This document shows positions 35,177-45,120 of a stretch of 64,000 bases of DNA, in pieces. The position numbers were made by a program, and so were the translations under genes. This DNA comes from CAWVSB01 sp036960375 (lineage in GTDB: Bacteria; Pseudomonadota; Gammaproteobacteria; Pseudomonadales; CAWVSB01): contig JBALVY010000007.1 in NCBI GenBank assembly GCA_036960375.1, positions 1 through 64,000 of the forward strand. Reading direction: 5' to 3'. The notes beneath the pieces are model-generated. The model did not search any database, was not told the origin of the DNA, and saw only the letters and a list, made by a program, of their open reading frames with translations. Position 1 is the stretch's first letter. Every line of letters begins with the position of its first letter.

Positions 35177-36913
35177 TCACACTACCGTCATGGGTACATC
35201 TCTGGCACCCCGAATCAACTTGCCGGGCAGCGCGCCTGTCGGCGCACCATTTTCCATAATGACCTCACCACTCACAAGGGTATAGCTATAGCCTCTGGCA
35301 CCCTGGAACACTCTGCGCCCCCCTGCCGGCAAATCATAGATCACCTCGGGACGCTCAACCTGAAGCCGGTCATAATCGATAATATTTATGTCCGCCTTCA
35401 TTCCCACCTTCAGTACGCCGCGGTCATTGAGACCGACACTTCGCGCCGTATCGCCGGTATGGAGCTTCACCGACCATTCCAGGTCAAAAGATTTACCGCG
35501 CTGTCGATCACGTGTTAAATAGGAAAGTAGGTAGGTGGGCACGCTGGCATCACATAGCACACCGCAATGTGCGCCTGTATCAGCCAGGCTAATCACTGTA
35601 TTTTCATCTTCCAGCATAGCAATCTGACGACTGAGATCGTTTGAATCGTAACCAAAACAGGGGAAATAAATCAGATTCTTGCCGTCGTTTTCCATCATCG
35701 CGTCATAACAATATTGCTGTGGAGGCACGCCAGCAAGCTTGGCCTTTGCCGCGATACTGTCGTCCGGTGTTGGCTCATAGTTGGGTGGATTGCCTAATTC
35801 GTATAGCTTGTCGTAGCCACTAATTAGCGTATCCATGAATTCATCACCCAAGTGGGGGAGTTCTTCGGCCAATATGGCCTCTCGCACCGCCGGATCAGCT
35901 AAACGACGGCGACGCTCTGCGGGGTCCAACATGGTCAATTCTGCGTAATTCTGATGGAAGTTGAACGGGTTTATAGTGCAATCCCAGCCCAGTAACAGGT
36001 TGATCGGCCTTGCACTAACGTGAGGAATTAACTGGGCTCCCTCTTTCGCAGCCTCTCGCACGTAATCCAACTGCTGCAGCACTCTAGGCCAATCTTCTTC
36101 CCTGCGGAAAAATAGTACGAAGTTCACAACACAGCTATTTTCAATAGACAGACGTTTCATCCAATCCATCTCTTCTTCCCAGTTATTCCAGTCAGAGACT
36201 AAACCAAAAGTCCCTTTGCCTAATTCTCCCAGCGATCGGCCTATCCCCATGAGCTCATCTTCAGCGGCATAGGTGCCGGGCATTGCTTCTCCAATGCGCG
36301 TGGTATGAAGTTCAGTACGAGAGGTAGTAAACCCAATTGCTCCGGCCGCCACGCCGTCTTTCACTATTTCTGCCATTCTGCTGATGTCTTCTGATGTGGC
36401 GGCTTCATTATGTTCACCGCGCCCCCCCATAACATAGGTACGTACGGCGCAATGTGGCACCTGTGCTGCAATATCCATAGCGCGCGGCATAGCGTCAAGA
36501 GCATCCAGATACTCAGGGAAAGTCTCCCATTGCCAGTCGACGCCTTCATGTAGCGCTGCACCTGGAATATCCTCTACATCTTCGACAACAGCTATTAAGC
36601 GATCACGGGCTTCGTCGTTTGGCTCGCAAGGCGCAAAACCGATTCCGCAGTTCCCCATCACGAGAGTGGTTATGCCGTGATTGGCTGCAGGGGCACAGTA
36701 GGGGTCCCAGCTCGCTTGGCCATCCATATGAGAATGCACATCTACCCAGCCTGGAGTCACAATTAGACCATTGGCATCTATTTCACGGGGGGCGCTTCCA
36801 ACCACTTCGCCGATTGCGGCGATCACTCCATCTTTAACTGCCAAATCGCCTTTATAAGCGGGAGCACCACTGCCATCAACCAGTTTTCCGTTGCGAATAA
36901 TGAGATCGTACAT
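35177..36913 (-). CDS. N-acyl-D-amino-acid deacylase-like amidohydrolase
   Basis: A 578-residue amidohydrolase. HSH in GWVDVHSHMDGQ is the metal motif, GNCGIGF carries the Cys seen in D-aminoacylases, and SLADTGAHCGVLCDA comes later. The family hydrolyses N-acyl-D-amino acids or related amides. Some members act on N-acylated lipids or xenobiotics, so the substrate is open. The length fits the larger deacylase subgroup. Confidence 0.85.
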   Translation of the reverse strand: MYDLIIRNGKLVDGSGAPAYKGDLAVKDGVIAAIGEVVGSAPREIDANGLIVTPGWVDVHSHMDGQASWDPYCAPAANHGITTLVMGNCGIGFAPCEPNDEARDRLIAVVEDVEDIPGAALHEGVDWQWETFPEYLDALDAMPRAMDIAAQVPHCAVRTYVMGGRGEHNEAATSEDISRMAEIVKDGVAAGAIGFTTSRTELHTTRIGEAMPGTYAAEDELMGIGRSLGELGKGTFGLVSDWNNWEEEMDWMKRLSIENSCVVNFVLFFRREEDWPRVLQQLDYVREAAKEGAQLIPHVSARPINLLLGWDCTINPFNFHQNYAELTMLDPAERRRRLADPAVREAILAEELPHLGDEFMDTLISGYDKLYELGNPPNYEPTPDDSIAAKAKLAGVPPQQYCYDAMMENDGKNLIYFPCFGYDSNDLSRQIAMLEDENTVISLADTGAHCGVLCDASVPTYLLSYLTRDRQRGKSFDLEWSVKLHTGDTARSVGLNDRGVLKVGMKADINIIDYDRLQVERPEVIYDLPAGGRRVFQGARGYSYTLVSGEVIMENGAPTGALPGKLIRGARDVPMTVV

Positions 36914-37163
36914 AGTCCAAGCCTCGTGTTATTTATGCCATCGATTCACAACATAACACTGGTAAAACGAGCCGCCTAGTTAACAAATTATTAGCTGAAG
37001 CCGCCTTTATTTATGCAATCGACCAACTCCCATAGAAATTATCGCTACATTCCGAAAAAATATGCGATTTAAACCGTTGTAATAGAGATTATGCTAGTCA
37101 CAACCTCTGCCGCCCGCTAAGATTATTTTGATTTGCATCATCTGGCACCGGAAGCCCAACTTC

Positions 37164-39104
37164 ATGAGAATTACCCTACGCACAGTAGTCGCGGCACTGA
37201 CTCTGGTCCTCCTGGCAAATACAGCTGTGGTAGGTGCCAGTACCAATCTGGAGCAACAGCGCCAGAAGTTTATTGACGCCAAAGCCGCTCTTGCCAAGGG
37301 GAAAACGACCGACTACAAAAAGCTGAAAGCACAGCTCAAGGATTACCCTCTTTACCCCTATCTGGATTTTGCCGACTTATTGGGCAGACTACGCCACGCC
37401 AAACCATCAGATGTTGATCTGTTTTTAAATACCTACCAGGACACCTCCGTTGCTGCTCGTTTGCGCTATCACTACCTGGAAAAATTGAGAAAATACGACC
37501 GCTGGCAAACCTATCTCAGCTTCTACCAGTCTGAAGGTGCGACCGTCGAGCAACAATGTTTTTACCAATTGGCGCGATATCGAGACGGCGATACTGATGC
37601 GGCGATGGAGGAAGCCATCACACTTTGGTTGGTCGGGAAATCCCAACCTAAGGCCTGCGACAAATTATTTGGGGTATTGCAAAAATCGGGAAAAATCACC
37701 AATGAGATCGCATGGGAGCGCTACACCAAGGCAGTCTTGGCCCATCAATTTACTTTGGCACGATACTTAACACGATTTTTTACTACCGATCAATTCCGTC
37801 GCGAAGCGGATGAATATATGGCGGTAGATCGTAGCCCGGCACGCATTGGGAAATATTCGCGGTATACCAAACAAGACCACGAAACCGCGCACATTATTTA
37901 TCATGGCCTGACTCACCTTGCCAAAAGCGCGCCATTAGATGCCTGGAAACACTGGCACCATTATCGTCAACAATTACCCTTTGACCAAGAGCAACTAGAT
38001 GGCATTGCCAAAGCACTGACGCAAGGTCTGTATGCAGCGGGTTACGAGGGCCGCGCTGATGATCTGCTGCGAGAAGAGCAGGATCATTTATCTTCTTCAC
38101 TGCTGGAGTGGCGCTTACGTAAAGCCTTGGCTGAGCAAGACTGGCCTACTGTGCGGTTTTGGGTACAACGTCTGCCTGAGGAAACACGCAGCAGTGACCG
38201 CTGGCGATATTGGATGGCACGTGCCGAAGAGCAGTTGCTGGTGCCTGAGAATGGCTTCAGTGAGGATTTTTACGCTCTGGCCAAAACCCGCAGCTTCTAC
38301 GGATTTTTGGCAGCAGACCTGCTACAGCAGCCCTATTATTTGGGACACAGCCCAGTACAGATCGACCCATCGGTCAAAACCTCGGTCGCACTGACTCCCG
38401 GTATTGTTCGAGCTCGTGAGCTATTTTACGTAGGCGAGTTCCTGCAAGGCCGACGCGAGCTCTATCTGACCGGCAAAAGCTTTGATAGCCCACAATGGCA
38501 AGCTACAGCCGTTCTGACAAACAATTGGGGCTGGCATAGCCAAACAATTCTCAGCATGATCAAGGCCGGCTACTGGAATGATATAAACCTGCGTTTTCCC
38601 GTATTATATAAAGACGCCTATGAAAAACGAGGCCAACAAAATGCCTTGGATGCCAGTATGCTGATGGCAATTACCCGTCAGGAAAGCGCCTTCGACCCCG
38701 GCGTCATTTCACGCTCTGGCGCACGCGGCCTGATGCAGCTGATGCCAGCCACAGCCAAGTACATCGCCAAAAAGCGCAAAATAAGCTATAACTCGAAATA
38801 TAATTTGGATATTCCAGAAAAGAATATCGAGTTAGGAAGCACCTATTATCGATACCTGATGGATGACTTTGATGATAATCGCGTTCTATCAACAGCTGGC
38901 TACAATGCAGGCCCCAACCGGGTAAGAAAATGGCAAAAAGTGAGTCAGGCGAAAATGCCTGCTGACATATGGATTGAGCTTATCCCGTACAGGGAAACGC
39001 GAGGCTATGTGATGAACGTTCTGGCGTTCAATGTGATCTACGGCTACCACCTCGGACAAGCAACCTCATTACTGACCGAGAAAGAGCAGTCCTCTTTGCT
39101 ATGA
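37164..39104 (+). CDS. Slt-type soluble lytic transglycosylase
   Basis: A 646-residue periplasmic murein transglycosylase. The ATG at 37164 is chosen because GGAAG precedes it and a signal peptide follows (VVAALTLVLLANTAVVGA). A long helical superhelix resembles the Slt70 U domain. The C-terminal catalytic domain (about 490-620) has ITRQESAFDP with the catalytic Glu, SGARGLMQLMPATA and STAGYNAGPNRV. It cleaves glycan strands to 1,6-anhydromuropeptides during wall turnover. It converges on the next gene across a hairpin. Confidence 0.93.
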   Translation: MRITLRTVVAALTLVLLANTAVVGASTNLEQQRQKFIDAKAALAKGKTTDYKKLKAQLKDYPLYPYLDFADLLGRLRHAKPSDVDLFLNTYQDTSVAARLRYHYLEKLRKYDRWQTYLSFYQSEGATVEQQCFYQLARYRDGDTDAAMEEAITLWLVGKSQPKACDKLFGVLQKSGKITNEIAWERYTKAVLAHQFTLARYLTRFFTTDQFRREADEYMAVDRSPARIGKYSRYTKQDHETAHIIYHGLTHLAKSAPLDAWKHWHHYRQQLPFDQEQLDGIAKALTQGLYAAGYEGRADDLLREEQDHLSSSLLEWRLRKALAEQDWPTVRFWVQRLPEETRSSDRWRYWMARAEEQLLVPENGFSEDFYALAKTRSFYGFLAADLLQQPYYLGHSPVQIDPSVKTSVALTPGIVRARELFYVGEFLQGRRELYLTGKSFDSPQWQATAVLTNNWGWHSQTILSMIKAGYWNDINLRFPVLYKDAYEKRGQQNALDASMLMAITRQESAFDPGVISRSGARGLMQLMPATAKYIAKKRKISYNSKYNLDIPEKNIELGSTYYRYLMDDFDDNRVLSTAGYNAGPNRVRKWQKVSQAKMPADIWIELIPYRETRGYVMNVLAFNVIYGYHLGQATSLLTEKEQSSLL

Positions 39105-39106
39105 AT

Positions 39107-39126
39107 CTCGGGCCGTGAGGCCCGAG
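39107..39126. terminator. Stem-loop between convergent genes
   Basis: CTCGGGCC-gtga-GGCCCGAG is a perfect eight-pair stem with a tetraloop. It lacks a good T run, so termination may need other factors. Confidence 0.6.
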
Positions 39127-39137
39127 CCTGGTCTTGG

Positions 39138-40262
39138 CTACTCAGCACCGTCAAAGAAATCTTTAAAACCCGATGGCACATGGCGGCCGATGACAATGGA
39201 TTCCAGCGTCCCCATACCTACCTTGTCTCCCATCGTCGCTCGCACTACCTGATGATTGTGGAGAAACTGATAATCCAGTTCGTCCACTTCATTCAGGTCC
39301 CACTCTTCGCGACCGATCTCCAGCTCACCCTTCCAATAGGCGTGGCCCCACTCAAAATGGTTATAGCCTATACCCAGCATATGGAAACGTAAGCCGGTCG
39401 TCTCAACCTGAATGTCGTAGCGCTGACCGGCTTTATCCGTCATTGAAATCTCGGCACTGGCGGCGCGGCGCGTGCCCTTATGCCAGTTTATCTTGTGCTC
39501 AATATGGCCCATAGGAATCATCCCAGGATCTTCCAACCGAGGGATATCGTCGACGTTGTCGTACAGTGGCACAATATCAGCACTGACCTGTGTTGCTTTA
39601 CCTTCACGGTCTTCAAAGGTACCAAACTGCGTACAGATATTGCCGAAGTTGATAGGGCTCCAAACCCAGTAAACCCCGGGATCCGCATTCAGCAAACCTG
39701 GCGCGCCCCCCTGAGATTCACCCACGGGTCGCACTCCCCAGGATTTATCACGTGTACCGTATGCGCGGCTAACCTCATAACGCTGACCATCAATAGAAAA
39801 GTGGCCCTCCCAATAGCCCATTTGTGTAAAACGGGTATTGTGCATGATCAAGTGCCCATCGTCGTACATCACATTGGCGGGCTCCTCGTGCGGCACACTG
39901 GCAGCCGTAAACAGCAGATCACACTCGATATTGTGTTCATTGGCTGTCACAGATACACGGACCTGACGCATAGGCTCTACTATTTCCAGTTTCAGCGGAC
40001 CAATTTCTGTTTCACCTCTTTCTTTAGGCGCACGGCGTGACGCGTGAAATGCATACTGTTTATCACCTACCGTGACACTAAAGTGACCATCCATAACACG
40101 CCGGTTAGGATACAAACCCAAACCGATTTCGAAGAAAAATGTGGCATCGGCATCAAAACCATTAAACCAGTAACGGTCGTAAAAGTTCCTGTCACTCTGG
40201 GAAGGTTCAGCAATGGGCATGACCGTTTGGTGAATACAATAGTCGTCAAAATTGGTAATCAT
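39138..40262 (-). CDS. Hypothetical protein, CrtC/DUF7064-like beta-rich
   Basis: A 374-residue, beta-strand-rich protein without a signal peptide. Its pattern (NFYDRYWFNGFD near the start, GYWEGHFSIDGQRYEVSRAYGTRDKSWGVRP in the middle) resembles the duplicated lipocalin-like folds of CrtC-type hydratases and the DUF7064/DUF7065 proteins common in lipid- or steroid-degrading marine bacteria. I recognise the type, not the function. It stands alone between the transglycosylase and the PPIase operon. Confidence 0.55.
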   Translation of the reverse strand: MITNFDDYCIHQTVMPIAEPSQSDRNFYDRYWFNGFDADATFFFEIGLGLYPNRRVMDGHFSVTVGDKQYAFHASRRAPKERGETEIGPLKLEIVEPMRQVRVSVTANEHNIECDLLFTAASVPHEEPANVMYDDGHLIMHNTRFTQMGYWEGHFSIDGQRYEVSRAYGTRDKSWGVRPVGESQGGAPGLLNADPGVYWVWSPINFGNICTQFGTFEDREGKATQVSADIVPLYDNVDDIPRLEDPGMIPMGHIEHKINWHKGTRRAASAEISMTDKAGQRYDIQVETTGLRFHMLGIGYNHFEWGHAYWKGELEIGREEWDLNEVDELDYQFLHNHQVVRATMGDKVGMGTLESIVIGRHVPSGFKDFFDGAE

Positions 40263-40467
40263 GATATATATCCTAGCATCAGTGTTATCACACTATAGTA
40301 CTCAGTGGTCTGTCACGACGCCACCGGACTAACCAAACTGTCATTCTCAGAGGTGGGCATAGCCAACGCCAGACAAAATATCATCGGCATTAACAAATAC
40401 TCATTGTCTGTCACTCAGGCCTTCCCTAATATGACCCGCTCACCACTGAGCAGGTCATCATTTTCAA

Positions 40468-41382
40468 GTGCATAACATCAGCCAAGCTAAACGGGCCAAT
40501 CTTCTTCTAGCCACCGGTGCCCTCATCGGTATCATTCTTGCTGCCAGCGGTATTCTGCAGGACTCCACCGGTCAACTGGACAAACACACGCTGGCCAATG
40601 TAAATGGCAAAACCATCAGTAAGGCGGAGTATCTAGGTTATATAGACCGCCTTGAGCAGGAAAAACGCAGCCCTATGACAACGGCAGACCGGCGCCATGT
40701 GCTTGACCGTATGATTGATGAAAAACTGCTATTGGATAGGGGACAGCAACTGGGCTTGCCGGATTCTTCCGCACCAGTGCGCAAATTAATCGTACAGCAA
40801 GTAATGCAGTCGGCAGTGTCCAATGTCAGTGCCGAGCAGCCCTCGGATAAGCAGCTGAAGCAGTTTTATCAAGACAATATTGGATATTTCACCTTTCCCC
40901 CCAGAGCCCACGTTAGACGTCTGGTTTTTCGTAATCACGCTGAATCTTCCGCAGAGCAACGAGCAACACAGGCCTACCAACTATTGCGAGCGGGAGGAGC
41001 CTTATCTGATGCAATAGCCATGGCAGATACCGATCTTCTAGGCTTGCCCGGTGAGTTACTGCCACGACAAAAGCTACTACAGTATTTAGGACCCAGCCAA
41101 ACCGACAAAGCATTTACACTCGAGAATGGCGAAATTTCTGCGCCTATTGCAGATAATGGCCAATACGTCTTATTGATTATGCTGCAACGTCAAGACAGTC
41201 AAGCCAGGCCCTTTGACGATATACGAGAACTGGTTATATCAGAATATGAACGCCGCCAGGGGGACCAGGCGCTGGCAGACTATCTTGAAGACCTGCGTGA
41301 GCAGGCCAACATTCATATTGATGAACGGTTTATCGATGAATTGGAAGCATTGGCTGTCGACTCACAGCCACCCAAATCATGA
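40468..41382 (+). CDS. Membrane-anchored parvulin-type PPIase, paralogue 2
   Basis: A 304-residue protein with a GTG start, an N-terminal membrane anchor (about 10-28) and a periplasmic SurA-like chaperone region (ANVNGKTISKAEYL, MIDEKLLLDRG). A parvulin-like domain covers about 145-255 (FPPRAHVRRLVF, LPGELLPRQ, PIADNGQYVLLIM) and lacks several classic active-site residues. It overlaps the HupE-like gene by four bases, repeating the arrangement at 25524-27454. A role in folding or assembly of the partner membrane protein is inferred. Confidence 0.75.
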   Translation: MHNISQAKRANLLLATGALIGIILAASGILQDSTGQLDKHTLANVNGKTISKAEYLGYIDRLEQEKRSPMTTADRRHVLDRMIDEKLLLDRGQQLGLPDSSAPVRKLIVQQVMQSAVSNVSAEQPSDKQLKQFYQDNIGYFTFPPRAHVRRLVFRNHAESSAEQRATQAYQLLRAGGALSDAIAMADTDLLGLPGELLPRQKLLQYLGPSQTDKAFTLENGEISAPIADNGQYVLLIMLQRQDSQARPFDDIRELVISEYERRQGDQALADYLEDLREQANIHIDERFIDELEALAVDSQPPKS

Positions 41383-42602
41383 ATTATCGACGCTACCTAT
41401 TCTATGTCGTGCCTCTAATATGGCTTTTCAGCAGTTATTGCGGGGCAGACCCACAAAGCAAATCTTTTTCCAGCTGGAAGTTCGAGGGTGACTCGGCACA
41501 GCTTAGCTATAGCATCGAGTCTCGGGAAGTCACTCGACTACCAGGCTATCAATTCAATGCCTCGACTAACCAGGTTCTTGCGGATCACTTATCGACAACT
41601 ATTGCACTGACCAATGGGCAGGAACGCTGCACCGCCAGTCCACCCGTCAGCCGACCCAGCAAACCTGGCCATGAGCGACTAAATATTCAATTTCAGTGTC
41701 GCCAGACTATCACTGAAGCCAAGATTCAGCTTAACAGCCTGTTTGACTACGCCAGTAGCCACGTGCATTTTGCGAGGATCGAACTGCAGGATCAGCCAGA
41801 TCAGGAGTTTTTATTTACCCCCCGACATACGCAACAAACCATCTCCATTGGTAATGAAACCCAAATACAGGAAAACCCCGGCTCAAGCATCGATATATTC
41901 ATGACCTATACCTGGCTGGGTTTCGAGCATATTCTAATAGGTTTTGACCACATTGCGTTTTTACTGGCACTCCTGCTCATAGCCCCAAGCATCCGTCATG
42001 TTCTCTATATCGTCACGGGGTTTACGCTGGGACACTCTATAACACTGAGCCTGGCGGCACTCGAAATTGCCACGCCAAACACCATGTTAGTAGAAGCTTT
42101 AATAGGTTTCACTATCGCACTGGTGGCCGTTGAAAATATCGCTACACGCTATGGTTCCAGCAAGCCAGCGGCCTGGCTTTGTAGCGGTTTTTTTGCGCTA
42201 TTGCTAATACTCTCAGCGCTCGGCCTTGAGGGTCCGGGTCTGCTGTCCCTTGCGGGACTGAGTCTATTCTGTCTGTGCTACCTGATGCTCAGTGATAGTG
42301 AACAAAAAGCGCTGCAACTGCGTCCCGTACTGACCGTACTATTTGGTTTGATACACGGCTTTGGCTTTGCCAACGTATTACTGGAAGTGGGTCTGCCACA
42401 AAATAGTCTTCTACCGGCCTTGTTTGGTTTTAATATCGGCGTGGAGATAGGCCAAATAGTCATTGTGCTCAGCCTGGCATGTGCGGCTCTTCTCGCGGTT
42501 AAACTGTTACCCAAGCTAGGCCATGCCATTAGCCGGGATATGCTCTCTGCATCTCTCTGCGGTCTGGGTATGTTCTGGTTTATTCAGCGCAGCTTTTACT
42601 GA
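41379..42602 (+). CDS. HupE/UreJ-like membrane protein, paralogue 2
   Basis: A 407-residue protein with a signal-like N-terminus, an extracytoplasmic beta domain (about 25-160) and about seven membrane helices. The motifs match the first paralogue: GFEHILIGFDHIAFLLAL, GHSITLSLAALE, GLIHGFGFANVLLEVGLP and FNIGVEIGQIVIV. His, Asp and Glu in these helices could bind metal. The start overlaps the PPIase stop (ATGA). No DUF3604 gene accompanies this pair. Transport substrate unknown. Confidence 0.8.
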   Translation: MNYRRYLFYVVPLIWLFSSYCGADPQSKSFSSWKFEGDSAQLSYSIESREVTRLPGYQFNASTNQVLADHLSTTIALTNGQERCTASPPVSRPSKPGHERLNIQFQCRQTITEAKIQLNSLFDYASSHVHFARIELQDQPDQEFLFTPRHTQQTISIGNETQIQENPGSSIDIFMTYTWLGFEHILIGFDHIAFLLALLLIAPSIRHVLYIVTGFTLGHSITLSLAALEIATPNTMLVEALIGFTIALVAVENIATRYGSSKPAAWLCSGFFALLLILSALGLEGPGLLSLAGLSLFCLCYLMLSDSEQKALQLRPVLTVLFGLIHGFGFANVLLEVGLPQNSLLPALFGFNIGVEIGQIVIVLSLACAALLAVKLLPKLGHAISRDMLSASLCGLGMFWFIQRSFY

Positions 42603-42695
42603 AAATCACAGCGCACCATGCAGTTTTTGTGAACTATTTTACTCCACGTGCGTACAATAGCTTCAATCACATCATTTGGCGACGAGAGTAAACCC

Positions 42696-43175
42696 ATGAG
42701 CAACATCTTCGATTTTGATTTCAAACTGGCTAATGGCCAAGAACAAGCCCTGCAAGACTATAAAGGTAAAGTCTTGCTTGTAGTGAATACCGCCAGCAAA
42801 TGTGGATTTACACCGCAATTTGAGGGGCTGGAAAAACTGCACGAGCAATATGCGGATCAGGGATTAGCCGTTATCGGATTCCCCTGCAATCAGTTTGGCA
42901 AACAAGACCCCGGCAACATGGATGAAATAACCGAATTCTGCCAACTGAACTATGGTGTGAGCTTCCCTATTGCGGAAAAGATTGACGTCAATGGCGGCAA
43001 CGCGCATCCATTATATCAATTTCTTAAAAATGAAGTTCCAGGTCTCTTGGGTTCTAAGAACATCAAATGGAATTTCACTAAATTTCTGATAAATCGCGAG
43101 GGTCAGGTTGTTGAGCGCTATGCACCAGCGACCAAGCCAGAGAAACTGGCCGCCGATATAGAAGCGCTACTTTAA
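42696..43175 (+). CDS. Glutathione peroxidase (Cys type)
   Basis: A 159-residue thiol peroxidase: NTASKCGFTPQFEGLEKL with the active Cys, FPCNQFGKQDPG with the conserved Gln, and WNFTKFLINREG with the Trp and Asn of the catalytic tetrad. It reduces hydroperoxides, in bacteria usually with thioredoxin. The ATG at 42696 fits the family start; an upstream ATG at 42648 would add an atypical extension. Confidence 0.93.
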   Translation: MSNIFDFDFKLANGQEQALQDYKGKVLLVVNTASKCGFTPQFEGLEKLHEQYADQGLAVIGFPCNQFGKQDPGNMDEITEFCQLNYGVSFPIAEKIDVNGGNAHPLYQFLKNEVPGLLGSKNIKWNFTKFLINREGQVVERYAPATKPEKLAADIEALL

Positions 43176-43206
43176 AGGTATAATCGTAAGCAGAGAAAAC
43201 CGGATA

Positions 43207-44787
43207 TTAGTGCTCGCGAGTCGCGAAGAATCGAATATCCGGCCAACGCTCCTCTGTCAGGCTTAAGTTCACCCGGGTAGGCGCCAAATACGTCAGGTGT
43301 CCGCCACCATCAATAGCCAGGTTATCCCCGGCTTTACGCTTAAACTCTTCGAGTTTACGTGGATCTTCGCTATCTACCCAACGCGCCGTGTATACATTCA
43401 CTGGCTCGTATAGGGCCTCCACTTTATATTCATCTTTTAATCGGTAAGCCACCACCTCGTACTGCAGCTGACCTACCGCACCTACTACGATATCGTTGCG
43501 ATTTAACGGGAAGAAGACTTGTGTCGATCCCTCCTCAGCTAGTTGCTGTAAGCCCTTTTGCAACTGCTTGGTTTTTAACGGATCTGCCAGACGAATGCGA
43601 CGGAACAGCTCTGGCGCGAAGTGAGGCACACCGGTAAATTTCAGGTCTTCACCTTCGGTAAAGGTATCACCTATCTGAATGGTACCGTGGTTATGCAGTC
43701 CAATAATGTCACCAGAGAAAGCTTCCTCCACCAGGTCACGTTCACCGGCCTTAAAATTTACCGCATCGGCGATTTTAATATCTTTGCCCAATCTCACATG
43801 GCGCATTTTCATGCCACGGGTATAACTACCAGAGCAAACGCGTAAAAAGGCGATACGATCTCGGTGTCTTGAATCCATATTAGCCTGAATTTTAAAGACA
43901 AATCCGCTAAAAGGCTCTTCTCTGGCTTCCACATGACGGGTTTCAGTGGCACGGCCTTGAGGGTGAGGCGCCCACTCTACGAAGTCCAACAACATCTCTC
44001 GCACACCAAAGTTTCCAAGCGCAGTACCAAAATATACCGGGGTTAGCTTGCCTGCCAGATAGGCCTCTAAATCAAATTCATGACTGGCACCGCGCACTAG
44101 CTCAATCTCTTCGATAAAATCGTCCGCCAAATCACCTAAAAAGACTCTGGCCTCATCACTTTCCAGCCCGTTGATCGTCACTCCATCGCTTAAGGTAAGA
44201 CCTTTGCCCTTCTCATAAACATGAAAAACATCTGTATAGAGGTTGTATACGCCTTTAAATTCTCTACCCATATCGATAGGCCAGTTTATCGGTGCAGCCT
44301 TGATATCCAGTACGCTTTCGATTTCATCAAGCAATTCAATAGGGTCGCGTATATCCCTGTCCATTTTGTTTACAAAGCTAAAAATAGGTGTTGTACGAAG
44401 ACGACATACGTTCATCAATTTAATGGTGCGATCTTCCACACCTTTTGCGCCATCAATGATCATCAGTGCTGAGTCGACGGCCGTAAGTGTTCGGTAGGTA
44501 TCTTCAGAGAAGTCTTCGTGCCCGGGAGTGTCCAGTAGATTGACCATTCGCCCGGCAAAGGGAAACTGCATAACCGAGGAGGTTATCGAAATACCTCGCT
44601 CCTGCTCCATGCCCATCCAATCAGATGTGGCATGTTTGTCAGCCTTTTTACCTTTAACCGTGCCAGCCATCTGAATTAACTGGCCCAATAACAGCAATTT
44701 CTCGGTAATCGTAGTCTTACCCGCATCGGGGTGAGAAATAATGGCAAATGTTCGACGGTTTTCAACCGCTTCGGTTAAGAGGCTCAT
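43207..44787 (-). CDS. prfC: Peptide chain release factor 3
   Basis: A 526-residue translational GTPase recycling RF1 and RF2. G1 is HPDAGKTT, G3 DTPGHEDFSEDTYR and G4 NKMDRD. The length is normal and the C-terminal RF3 domain complete. Confidence 0.97.
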   Translation of the reverse strand: MSLLTEAVENRRTFAIISHPDAGKTTITEKLLLLGQLIQMAGTVKGKKADKHATSDWMGMEQERGISITSSVMQFPFAGRMVNLLDTPGHEDFSEDTYRTLTAVDSALMIIDGAKGVEDRTIKLMNVCRLRTTPIFSFVNKMDRDIRDPIELLDEIESVLDIKAAPINWPIDMGREFKGVYNLYTDVFHVYEKGKGLTLSDGVTINGLESDEARVFLGDLADDFIEEIELVRGASHEFDLEAYLAGKLTPVYFGTALGNFGVREMLLDFVEWAPHPQGRATETRHVEAREEPFSGFVFKIQANMDSRHRDRIAFLRVCSGSYTRGMKMRHVRLGKDIKIADAVNFKAGERDLVEEAFSGDIIGLHNHGTIQIGDTFTEGEDLKFTGVPHFAPELFRRIRLADPLKTKQLQKGLQQLAEEGSTQVFFPLNRNDIVVGAVGQLQYEVVAYRLKDEYKVEALYEPVNVYTARWVDSEDPRKLEEFKRKAGDNLAIDGGGHLTYLAPTRVNLSLTEERWPDIRFFATREH

Positions 44788-44888
44788 AGGTTTGTTCAGG
44801 CAATGTGAAAGCGCGCATTATAGGGATAGCGGCCTCCACACGCCAGCCAGCACTGAAACGAACGCCATTTAATACGCGGCAATCACAG

Positions 44889-45053
44889 CTACGGTGCTTT
44901 TTTAAGCTCCGCCAACTCTTTTTCTATCATTTTGCCGGTACCAATACCCCAGTGACCAAATGCCATGGAGATCTCTGTATATGTATGGCCATTACTGCGA
45001 AACGGCCAGCTAGAAACAAACACGATTCTTGGCGATCCAACCTTATGCGACAA
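44889..45053 (-). CDS. Possible small protein upstream of prfC
   Basis: A 54-residue frame from a TTG at 45053, with protein-like composition (RIVFVSSWPFRSNGHTYTE, MAFGHWGIGTGKMIEKELAEL). It ends 102 bases before prfC on the same strand. The ribosome binding site is poor, with AGG directly before the TTG. It could be a small gene, a remnant, or chance. Nothing else is seen in 44788-45120 except the likely -10 element of the histidine kinase gene. Confidence 0.35.
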   Translation of the reverse strand: MSHKVGSPRIVFVSSWPFRSNGHTYTEISMAFGHWGIGTGKMIEKELAELKKAP

Positions 45054-45084
45054 CCTGCCGCATGCTACTGGATAGTTCTGCAGC

Positions 45085-45090
45085 TATAAT
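45085..45090 (+). promoter_or_regulatory. -10 element of regB-like gene
   Basis: TATAAT lies 31 bases before the ATG at 45121. No good -35 box is seen at the right distance, so activation by a regulator is possible. Confidence 0.4.
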
Positions 45091-45120
45091 AGAACTCTCC
45101 CGATAAAACGAGACACAAGC

